DNA of 64,000 nt, taken from assembly GCF_015706575.1 (NCBI RefSeq), contig NW_024037074.1:15799334-15863333 (forward strand). The letters run 5' to 3'. Of the stretch, positions 21,589 to 31,900 are shown piece by piece (positions within the stretch are counted from its first letter, which is position 1; each line of letters opens with the position of its first letter). The position numbers were made by a program, and so were the translations under genes. Origin of the DNA: Patiria miniata (taxonomy: Eukaryota; Echinodermata; Asteroidea; Valvatida; Asterinidae). The notes below the pieces were generated by a model, which saw nothing but the letters and a program-made list of their open reading frames with translations, was not told the origin of the DNA and ran no database searches.

Positions 21589-24500
21589 GTGTGTGTTCAG
21601 GTCTTGTCCCATTTTCATGATAAAATATCAAAACGGTGAAGGGTTGAAATTGGGCCACTTACTTTTTTCCATTCTACAGAGCATAAGATTCTTTTTTTGT
21701 GTCTCAAATTTCAGAGGATTCAGTAAAGTTTCCTTACAAATGTCTATTTAACGCTACGAGAGCTACTCGACTTGAGACAATGTGACCAAATTCCTTTCAA
21801 GAAAGCCAATTGAATTAGCATTAACACACTTGATGTCCAATTTTGTTAAGATCTCAGTGAATGAGGCTGCCATCCAGCTGTGCTGCCTGGATCCCTACCT
21901 TCTTGTGCAGAGAGATAGGCTGTTTCCTCTTGCCAGGCAGGTGGTGCGAGAGAGTGGGTACCAGTTCAAGCACGGACACTCCAGGTTGGTTCATAGATCA
22001 GTTGTTAAAATGAGGAAATAGATATTAATGTTAACCCTAATCCCTGCTGGTTTTCTTAGGCATCCTGATTGATCTATCAGAGCTGAACAGCTAAAAACAA
22101 AAAAGTTAATCTTCTGTTTGGCCTATTGAAATATCTATCAAATTGTTTGGGCTCATCAACCAGCGGCGTATTAAACCAAGGGGGCCGTGGGGGGCGTATG
22201 CCCCCCATAAAAAAATTGTCACCCCAGTCGCCCTCTCCCCCCCCCCCCATTAGAAATTTGTTAGTCCTCTACATATAAGTCACCATGGTTAACAGGTTCA
22301 ACATAAATTTGCGCGCCCCTCCCACTGTAACATCCATCCTCCCACCCCCACTCACCCCCCTATGGTGCCAACCCTGGTTATGCTGCTGCCACCAACAGGG
22401 CACAAGGAAAATTATTTCAGGTAAACCATAGAGTGAGAACAACGGTAGATAGCTTTTTTTTATGAGAATCACTTCAAATGAGTAAATTGTGATGCTATTC
22501 CCATCAAAGAATGATTTTGAAGAATGCTTGAAATTGCAAGCCTGGTTCAGTTTTAGAATTAGCTTGCTCACTCCCAACAACAAATTGTATCATAATCATA
22601 TCGCATCAAACCTAATCCAGAAATGCCAATTTCATTTGAATCACTGTTATCAGGTCAATCAAGGTCAGTAAAAGTGACGACAGAGGCGGACACAGAGCCA
22701 AGAAAGTCAAAGTTGAATCCGGGACGAGCAGTTACTCCGAAGTGACCACGCCAAACCCACGGACTGTTCAAGCAGAGATTCTTAAGCTTAGGAGAGAGGT
22801 AAAAAGGATTGACAACAATTTACCAACAGAGTTATCCAGCTCTCTTTTGGCAAGCTTTGAAAATGTCAATGTATTCAACGTTAAACAGAATGAAAAGGTT
22901 TCAGACATTGTCAGTGTTGTATTCGAGGTACTTGTGTTGGATCAAAAGTACACCAGTACATGTATTGTGGCCGTAAGTAAATCACAAGTCATCTCACAAG
23001 GCCAGTAACATGTAAAAGGGAATGAATACTGGCAAAGGAATGATTTCGTCACAGTTCATTTGAATAGTTTTGTGAGTTGACTTGGGACTGGATGAATTGT
23101 GAATGACTTGTGATGACTTGTGATGACTTGTGATGACTTGTGATAACTTGTGATGATTTGATGACTTGTGATGACTTGTGATGACTTGTGATAACTTGTG
23201 ATGACTTGTGTTGACTTGTGATGACTTGTGATGACTTGTGATGACTTGTGATAACTTGCGATGACTTGTGATTGACTTGTGATTGACTTGTGATTGACTT
23301 GTGTTGACTTGTGATGACTTGTGAATCACTAATACCTTGACTACAACACTGAGTTTCGTTGACTGCTGGGAAAGTAGTCCAGAGATTTTTCAAGTCCCTG
23401 TGTGGTCAAAGCCTGAATTTACTCAAATTATCCCCTCAACTGACATTTCTCTGTCTCTTCCCAAAAGGAACGGATGAACGAGATCCTGATCAACCTGAAC
23501 AGCATCGTGCAGAAACAGAGCGACATCAAAGCCAGCATAGCAGCGGCCCGGTCTGAGGACAACATCCAGCAAGTCTACGATCTCAAGGTTCAGCTAGAGA
23601 AACTCACCACTCAGCAGCTGTTGTTGATGACCGAGCAGACCGACTTGATCAAGAGACAACGTAGATCTGACAGGTAGGGGAAATGGACTGGTGGTTTGGG
23701 GTGTTGGTGGTGGGGTGGGGGTGGGGGAAATTTGGTATTCTACTGATGGTAGGCAGCTTTTGTCTCAGTCTTTTGGAGAAATTTCAAAATTTTGTTTCTG
23801 GGATTTCATGAAAGGCAATTTTCCCAGGCTTCTTTGAGGCAACTAAATTGCACTTCTTGCGAAAGGAAACCCTGGGAGGAACAAAGTAAAAATTTTCCAA
23901 GAGTTTGTGGACATTCGTTCAGTTCTGTGCACCATACATAATGGGGTGTATTGACAAATGTGTACAACAGTAACTACCTTTGTCTGACCATACCAAGTAA
24001 GGGAAATTTTAAAGAAAAGGGATGAGAACAATGCCTACAAGTACCTTACAAATCCAATCTGTAAGGATTCAAGCATGCATGCAGTGTGTCCCACACACAC
24101 ATAGCTTTTGGGAATGTCTAAAGGTGCCATCTAGTGTTCTAGCATGGAGTCCATTGCCGATCTTGTTCTACAAAAAAGCCATGATTCCCAAATTTCTAAA
24201 AAGCATTGGAAACCAAGAGCTTTAGTGATTCTTTTGTTAAGATGCAGCAAGAAAATGTCCCCAATGTCTTACAATAGTAATTAGCACTGAGAGCCTCAGC
24301 TTGGCAACAAATTTGATTGGTCTATTGGTTTGTTCCCTCTAATATTGACAGATACTACGTGGCCAAGGCACGGGCAGAGGAAGAGAACGGGGACCCAGCC
24401 GATAGGTCAAGTCCTGAGGCCACACCAGATGACCACCTGACCGATCCTGGTAAGCTCAAATGGTGGGTGTGGGACTGTTTCTTCTTTCTTGCATGCCTTT

Positions 24501-25209
24501 ATAATGCATCCTCTAAAATACAGTACATAATGAATGTGCACAACTCGAAGCACACGATGATACCTTCACAAGCAAGGATGATACCTTCACAGCCCTCTGT
24601 CTGGTTTCTAATAGATAAAGCATATCATTGTAAACCTTGTATGATAGAGGAACCAGACTACCAAAATGTACAAGTTGTGACGGTGAAGTGGACTTGTTGA
24701 AGTCAACTAGATTGAAAGGTTATAGCCCTTTTGTCACTGAAGAACCCAAAACTGCTCTTCCTATTACAATGTACTAACTGTACCATCCGTCAATGGCATA
24801 ATTTTGTGTGTGAAAAGTGTACCTAGCATTTTGTAGTATTGATTCTTTTGTGTTTTCAGATTGGGTACAGAGGTCAGTCTCCACAGTGCAATCAGATTCA
24901 CCAGCTATAGAGGGCGCTAGAACCCCATCGGACAAGCAGCCACCGAAGATACTGGACAACTCGGACCTTGCGCAGAGTTTGTTCATACAGCATACATTAA
25001 TGGACGAGGGCTTGCGGGTTGCGCAGAACTATGCTCTGGACGCGCGACGCTGCGTCCAATCCGCAAGGCCGGCCAGTGAGAATGGCCAACCTGTAGTGAA
25101 GACAGAGAGGCAGGAACCAGACAACCGGGAAGAGGCCGTCAACAGGGTCGCCGAGTCAACGATCACAGCGCTTCTTAGCTTGTCCAGTAACAAAAAGACA
25201 GAGACGTGA
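20773..25209 (+). CDS. NAB: NAB transcriptional co-regulator (EGR-binding), six coding exons
   Basis: Joining exons 20773-21588, 21851-21984, 22654-22798, 23468-23673, 24352-24449 and 24860-25209 gives 582 codons plus stop, with every splice phase matching and GT-AG ends throughout. NAB proteins bind EGR-family zinc-finger factors in the nucleus and modulate, mostly repress, their targets, in part through the NuRD component CHD4. NCD1 (about residues 20-85, with IQQGGDDV and LVGMSSKPLHIRRLQK) and NCD2 (about 200-317, with IYGRFDSKRKD and VNEAA) are both intact. A basic KKVKVE segment and a C-terminal VKTERQEPD motif also match the family. At 582 aa it is somewhat longer than vertebrate NAB1/NAB2. 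It appears to be the single invertebrate counterpart; the paralogue cannot be assigned. Confidence 0.95.
21851..22798 (+). CDS. NAB: NAB exons 2-3: end of NCD2 and basic segment
   Basis: Exon 21851-21984 (134 nt, phase 0 to 2) carries ISVNEAAIQLC and the LARQV helix of NCD2. Exon 22654-22798 (145 nt) restores phase 0 and encodes a Lys/Asp/Gly-rich linker with KKVKVE, resembling the nuclear-localisation/SUMO-type segment found after NCD2 in vertebrate NABs. The 3' exon end is GAG|GTAAAA. Confidence 0.9.
23095..23325. repeat. 10-bp minisatellite (GATGACTTGT) in NAB intron 3
   Basis: About 23 head-to-tail copies of GATGACTTGT with a few point variants (GATAACTTGT, GTTGACTTGT, one- or two-base insertions) fill this part of the intron between 22798 and 23468. 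Open frames on the minus strand here merely translate the repeat. Confidence 0.95.
23468..25209 (+). CDS. NAB: NAB exons 4-6: C-terminal helical and tail region
   Basis: Exon 23468-23673 encodes a probable helix or coiled coil (repeated Leu/Gln with ERMNEILINLNSIVQKQ). Exon 24352-24449 is acidic. Exon 24860-25209 encodes the tail ending at TGA 25207-25209 and contains VKTERQEPDN, which resembles the KTEPE-type end of vertebrate NAB proteins. Phases are 0/2, 2/1 and 1/stop. Confidence 0.9.
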
Positions 25210-25610
25210 ACATCAGGAGGTGCACGTCTCAGAAATTTTGGAAAATTTAAATTTTTTAAAAACTTTGCGAACGTTTCAGACTTTGAGGATATAGTGCTTT
25301 CCTTTAAAGGTGCTTCCATCATTCAATGATGTATCAAGAGTCATTCAAGACCGAGGCAGTTATATGACAATACTGCCCTCTAGTGTCTTCAATAGGGCAA
25401 TGCTCTCACAACAAAAGTTGTGCGCCCTCCTTTTCATTCCATTGGACATTTACAAATCATTGTTAGGAATGTTTGTTGTTGATCAAAATATTATGCATAC
25501 AAATTGGAAAGTTGCCATTCGTGACAATTTCCTAGAGATTATTTCCTATATCTCAAGGGTTGCACATCATTGATGTTAAAGTCGTCTGAAATCATCTTTT
25601 CTACTTGTTA

Positions 25611-25629
25611 AATAAAATTGTATTTTATT
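25611..25629. terminator. Poly(A) signals on both strands
   Basis: AATAAA at 25611-25616 lies about 400 bp after the NAB stop and is the likely NAB polyadenylation signal. A few bases on, TTTTATTT reads AAATAAAA on the minus strand and could serve the convergent LEDGF-like gene, although that would give it a 2.3-kb 3' UTR. Confidence 0.6.
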
Positions 25630-25639
25630 TATGAATCGA

Positions 25640-27880
25640 TGAAGTGTTTCTTTTTTTATTTGAGGTCTGTGAAAGTTGCAAGATTGATTGATGCGACTAG
25701 TTGGCAACTTTTCCATGCGACTGAAAGAATACGGAACTGCAGTAAGACATGACGTACAGTGATTGCTTTATAATGCGAACAACTTTACAATGATAACAAA
25801 GTGGTCACAATTTCTTCATTCTTTAATGGTTTAATTCTCCTTTTTGAAATTCCATGCCAAAGTTTAACTTTCAATGAGCCATTCTGAATAATTTATATCC
25901 AATTCAGGTAAATATGCCAAAAAAAGGTATTATTCAATTATTTACACGAGTATTCTGCCCCCACAAATCTTTACAAGAAAAATGAGATACATGTAACTGG
26001 CAAAGACCATAAGAAAACTAAAGGGATATAAAACAGGTTGACTTGTGATTGGCACATGTTCAGTAATTCACATGTGTGAATGGCAAACGGTTCAAGCGGA
26101 CATGGACTAGATGGGCTACTGTGTAGTATGGCATCGATGTCGAGATATAAAGCCTCGCTACTAAAATGACGCACTCACTCCTTTGATCTCAAACATAGGA
26201 CCCATGTGTATCTGCATGCTAAGAAAACAGTAGCCCAGTACCAGTGACAAGCAATGGCCATCACACAACACTTTGGCCGGTGACCCGAGTTTTGCTTAGC
26301 AAATGTGTGAGCTAAGAAGCTCTGTAAAATCGACCCTTGCCAAACCAAACGACTATATAAAAATGATGAAAGTTTTGATATTAGTCACATCATTGAATTT
26401 GTTGAATTTCAGATCACTAATATTTCATTTCATTTAACACAAACTGATATCTTTCTTTTTTAATTGAATACAAATCTTGTGACTTATGTCAATCTTGTGA
26501 CTTGTTTGGCGGGATGGCAGTTCATGGACACAAACCTATCCTCGGTTCCAATTACAAAGCCGACGCATTTGTTGAGAACATGTACTAGTGGAGGGATTAA
26601 CCCTAACTCCCCAGCATGATTTAGTAGGAGCCATACCCATCCTGGCAAATTCAAACACCATATGGGAAACTGCACGCACACATATTTCTGACTTAGATCA
26701 GGTGTGCCAACCCAATGTAAAAGACTGTCAGTTTAGGGGTACTGTATCCATCCTGACAGATTTTTAAAAAAACATGTCGTTTGGGTTTGATGGGTTGAGT
26801 TCTGTTAGGGTTAATTAATATCCGGATTTTTAAAAATTCGGTTTAATTTCCACCACGTGTATTCGATTTGGATTTTAAAAACCAAAATTAAAAAAAAATT
26901 AAGCCTTAACACTTTTTTATGACACGGGCGAAAGAATACAACTGGAACTATCCCAATTTGCTCCATGGTCTCTGATTGTAACTGCATTCACTCGCTAGTG
27001 GTCTTCTTGGTACATGAATAGCCTGCCCGTTTGACTGATCAGAGAGTTCCCGCCCATTTTTTTCACCATTACAGCTCTGGAGCGCATTGCATGCGGCATC
27101 TAACTCATCCTTTTTTTTTTGCGGGCATGACTGTGAGCTGAATGGAACGTTCCAGTGAAATCGGATAACTGTTACTCGGTTTGAAATATTTTAGGATAAC
27201 CGGATTTTGAAATCTCTGATTTCTCCCACCACCAACAGGTGCATTTTTAAATTCCAGCCACAGATGTTGCAGGGCAACTGAACAATGTGAACGGCTTTCT
27301 CTTACCCTAAAAATGTAATTTCAGTTTAGCTTTCAGAGAAAAAGTAGCAATGTAACTTCAACCGACCAAAAGGAATTTTGGCCATTGAAATTTCAAGTGA
27401 AGAATTTGACATTTTAAATTTTAAAGGAAACAAAAAGAAAACACCAAGTACATGTACAACATAAAAAAATTCTAAAATTTAAATTTCATAATAAAAAAAA
27501 AAAAGCAGTCCTTGTACAAATAAGCCACCGTTCCACTGTATTGTTCAACAACATGGAGTGCTTCTGACAAATGAACATGTGAAGACAACCGCCGTTAGAT
27601 GAAAGATTAACATCCGGGAAACAGCATTCAGTTCAAGAGTTGACGCGTCCCGATGGCAAGTTGGTGAAGACATTTCGGTTGCAGCATCCAAATGTTGTCA
27701 TTGCAAAATGATGCCGAACATTCCATTTCTATGGCTGAACACGCCATTCCATGATGCCTAAACACGCAACTCATTCGGAGGCCATATTGTATCTGTTCCT
27801 CATCGTGTTACTGCCCAGCGAGCTCCCAAAAAATAGTGCTCAATGGTAGTTTTTTTTTAGTTGTCAACAGGGCCTACACT
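25640..27880. other. Convergent intergenic / 3' UTR stretch
   Basis: No coding signal on either strand. The interval between the NAB poly(A) site and the LEDGF-like stop codon is AT-rich with A-runs around 26885 and 27490. Part of it is probably the LEDGF-like 3' UTR; its end cannot be placed with confidence. Confidence 0.4.
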
Positions 27881-27901
27881 ATTCTCAACTCTAACACCAG
27901 T

Positions 27902-28994
27902 TCAGTTCTCATCAGAATCGAGATCCATGTTATCATCACTGAAAGCCTGGTCTGTCGCTGTGTTTTCACTGAACAAAGAAACAATCAAATAAAAAAGAAA
28001 AACTCATTTTAAAATCATATTTAGATACTTTACAACCACAAAATCTACACACAAAAAATGTGGGCCTGATTTAGCCCATATGTTGGCGTAATGGGGGTAA
28101 TCCTATAAAATAGCACTGCCCCGCTCACAAATGAAAGTGAATCAGTCATTGAAGTACAAGACGACACTAGGCTGGCCCCTCTGGGACCAGCAAAAATTAA
28201 GAAGTAAACATTTTTTTGGGGGGCAGAGTCTAATAGTAAAAATGCTTATCTTTACAACGGCAAGTACACATTGGTGAATATGCAAACTTACCCCTTAGAG
28301 TTGTTGCCTTCTTCCGTATCTTCATCTAGATCCATGGGCTGCTCGCCGATCTGATCTCCAGACATCCCTGTTGACCTCCTCCTGTCTCGTTTCTGCTCTC
28401 TCCTCTTCTCCCCAGACCCCTTGGGTTTCTCCTCACCTCCGTCCATGACCAGCCCTGGTATCTGGAAGCCTCCCTGGCTGCCAAAGATCTTCTCTAGCCT
28501 CTCTGAGAGGTCTCTCCTGCCTTCTCCTTCCTCATCGTCTTCTTCGTCTGCCTCCCCCACTTCCCCCTCCTCCACTTCCCCCTCCTCCACCTCATCTTTC
28601 ACAGCAAAGGCATCCTCCTCCTTGTTCTCAACATCCTTGGGTCTCACGTCATCTCCAACTGTTCTCTTATTGTCCGTCTCATCTTCAGTTCTAACTGGCT
28701 CAGGTTCTGGAACCGATTCCTCTTTTGGCTCCTCAATTGGTTCCTCTGGCAGTTCCTTTGCTCCAAGATGCTCCGAGTCTTCTGCTTTGGGGAGTTCCAC
28801 TGGAGGGTCTGCCAGGGCACTGAACGCCTCTTCTGTTGGAGTATTGGCCGTTGCCTTAGTGTCAGCATTAGCCGTCACCTGATCCTCCACATTGGTTTTA
28901 CTGGGTTCATCCTCCGGAGTTCCGTTTTCTTGTATTCTTGGCTCAACGACAGGCTTCATATCTCCTCCTGTGTTGTCTTCTGCTGCTGTTATGT
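27902..28994 (-). CDS. PSIP1: LEDGF-like exons 15-16: acidic C-terminal tail
   Basis: Exon 28994-28292 (703 nt) encodes a Glu/Pro/Asp-rich, probably disordered tail with [14 protein letters not shown] near its end. It splices at AAGGG|GTAAGT to 27968-27902, which ends [18 protein letters not shown]. Reading through the donor would give an apparent stop at 28288-28290. The repeated MDLD/DLDSDE motif may be a functional short acidic motif, but this is inference. Confidence 0.9.
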
Positions 28995-31900
28995 CTGCAG
29001 TTTTTATTTCAAATTTTGAAGGAGGAAACAGAATTTGTGAATGTATGTCAAAACTTGTAAATACGGAAACCTAAATCATGGTGAAACTTTGTTAGACCAA
29101 AAATTTAGAAGACTTTTAACATTACCTACATTAAAGCTCTTTTTCATTGGGATGATAGTGCGGTTACTTTCACCCGACCATGGTAAGTTTGTTCTGTCCT
29201 TTTTTTTCATTTCTACTTCAGAATAAGTGGCTGTGTCTGCAGTGATAGTTAAATAAACACGGCTTTAAACTAAACACCAAAAGGAAAATTGTAATAACAA
29301 TAATAATACTAAGCAGCACACTTTATCAGTAAAACATCCAAAGTGCCAGTCAAGATGGACAAGACAAATCTCAATGCTATAGTTGGGATGGGAAGGCCAG
29401 TCAGATGTTCTGAGCTGCCGCTGAAAGAGGATGATGCCCTGTTCTGCTGTTCTTGTCTGAGATCATTGAGAAGGGAGCAGTATTAAACATGGGAGTATTT
29501 TTGTCAATTTACCAGTTTGTTCCGTTATGTGTTTCTTCTCTTCAACGCCACCAGTTGTTTCTTGCATGAGACAGATAGACTTCAGCTTGTTGTAGAGATA
29601 TTCAGCCTTCTTGCGAACTTTCTCATCCGGTTTATACTTTCTGACCTGAAAAGGAATCCACCAATGGAAAAGATTATGGTTTTTGTTAGTACAGCATTCC
29701 TAAAGTCGACTAGTTTTACAGTTCACGTGACTAGGCATCAGTAAGGATGAAGGAAAATAAGGTTTGCTCATAACTGGGTACACCTAGGTACCACAATGGT
29801 TAAAGCCTGTGTACATCTGGGTACCACAAGGCTAAATGTTGGCTGCGTCTAGAATGACATCTAGGTTCCACAAGAAATTATCTACGTACTTAAAGGTGAA
29901 ATCACGGATGCTTGAGGGTTAAATTTAGACCCTGCGTGTTACCTTCTTAATTGTCTGAACGAAGTCTTTGCTTTTCCTTAAGACGCCTGGTGTCAACGTT
30001 CCGCCGAGGTCATCAATTTGAGCCATCACTGCCAAGCTCTTGGCTGGATCCTAAGGAGACAAGCAAAGATAGCATTTTGCTCATACTCACCTTGCACAAA
30101 AATGAGGTGGTTGGTACAGGCTGATTTTTAATGAACCCTCATTGGACAAGTTGCGTGGGAACAATATGACATGATTGGCTGTCTAGCCTGCATACGAGTC
30201 AATGCCTGTGGTTGATCACTAATATATGTCAGCTCAATTCGATCGCAAGCACATAGCACACTATGCTACAATTCCCAGTGAACTACATAGCTGCCACAAA
30301 TCGGTGCACATTTAGACAAAATTTAGATAACAGGTTCTGCACACTATACATGTGTAAAAGTGTGCGTTCCTGTCTTGTATTACGCTCGAGGACAGACACA
30401 CAAAGGGAGAACAAAAGATCCTTTCAGTCCTCGAACGATGGTGCTTTTGTTCGAAACTGTCCTCGATCGTACGTTTACGTGCTTAGTCTACGGGAAAGAG
30501 TTAAAGTACAGGGACAAAGGGAAACACAATAGGTTGTCCTCAGGCGTATAGTAAAACACGACTGTACGTGCATGCTCACGTCTAGTTCTATACATTGTAT
30601 ATATTGGAAGTTGCTACTTACCGGGTGATCCATACTTAAAGAGACTTTGAGCTCTAGATGCAATCTTTCAACCGTCTCTTCCAATTTACTAAGTCCTAGA
30701 GTGGAAACAACAAACAAACAAAACTATGACTACCATTACAAAAGGTGTTAGTCATCACTGGCGGATACATACCAAGATAACAATGAGGGTCAAACAGTAT
30801 AAATAAAAAATGACAAGAATGAATTTTGAACAGTTATTCTAAGGTCCTCAATATTTGGCATTTGAAAACCAAAAACCTTTCTCTTTATTTTTCCTACAGA
30901 TTTTAAATTCTTTTAAATTAAACATGCATCTACAGTAACTTCCGTGGATCTTTATTTGGAGAGAATGCAAAATTATAAGAAGCAGTAAGTCAAGGCTTAA
31001 CCCTAAGGTGCACCGAAAGCCTCGTAAAACCTGGAGTAAAACCTGGAGTAAAACCTGGCGGTAAACCTGGAGGTAAACCTGGAGGTAAACCTGGAGGTAA
31101 ACCTGGAGGTAAACCTGGAGGCAAACCTGGAGGCAAACCTGGAGGTAAACCTGGAGGTAAACCTGGAGGCAAACCTGGAGGCAAACCTGGAGGCAAACCT
31201 GGAGGCAAACCTGGAGGTAAACCTGGAGGTAAACCTGGAGGTAAACCTGGAGGTAAACCTGGAGGCAAACCTTGGGGCAAACCTGGAGGCAAACCTGGAG
31301 GCAAACCTGGAGGTAAACCTGGAGGTAAACCTGGAGGTAAACCTGGAGGTAAACCTGGAGGTAAACCTGGAGGTAAACCTGGAGGCAAACCTGGAGGCAA
31401 ACCTGGAGGCAAACCTGGAGGTAAACCTGGAGGTAAACCTGGAGCTTAAGTAACCACACATACAATTTCAGATTACTCAGGCCTACCTTTCTTCTTTTCC
31501 GGTCTTTTCCTCTCCAGCTTGTCCGGTTTAGATATCCTACAGAAATGTGAAAGAAATTGCGCTTTGATCAAAACTGGAAAATCGTCCATCTTAGCAGCAC
31601 TGTGTACTAAATAAGAGCAGCGCGAATAAATTGGCTGCAACTGTACACATTTCTTTCTAAACAGTAGTTTTTATTATGAACCATTGTAAGATGTTAACCT
31701 AAAGTTTACTCTGCTCTTGTTCTTAATAACTGCTCAACTCTCCATGCTATCAAGCTTTATTTCTATCATTCTATTCCACATTTTTTTTTGGGGGGGGGGG
31801 GGGGTAGCTAGGCTATTTTTATCTTACTCCTTGTCATTGCTCTGCTCCATGGCTGCTGGTTTCATTTCCTCTTCTTTCCTTTGCTGTGGAAAAGAGGATA

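Noticed and set aside
21589..21639. NAB ending at the in-frame stop at 21639
   Set aside because: The conserved NCD2 continues exactly at the acceptor before 21851, so the extension is intronic.
23095..23325. CRISPR-like array
   Set aside because: Ten-base direct repeats without spacers in an animal intron; it is a minisatellite.
23049..23393. Minus-strand frames rich in SQVITSHHK
   Set aside because: Translation of the 10-bp minisatellite in NAB intron 3.
28421..28882. 153-codon Ser-rich plus-strand frame
   Set aside because: It is the antisense shadow of the Glu/Asp-rich LEDGF-like exon 28994-28292.
30848..31465. Long minus-strand frames encoding PPGL, QVYL or SRFT repeats
   Set aside because: They are three frames of the same 12-bp minisatellite inside a LEDGF-like intron; the flanking exons join in phase without it.
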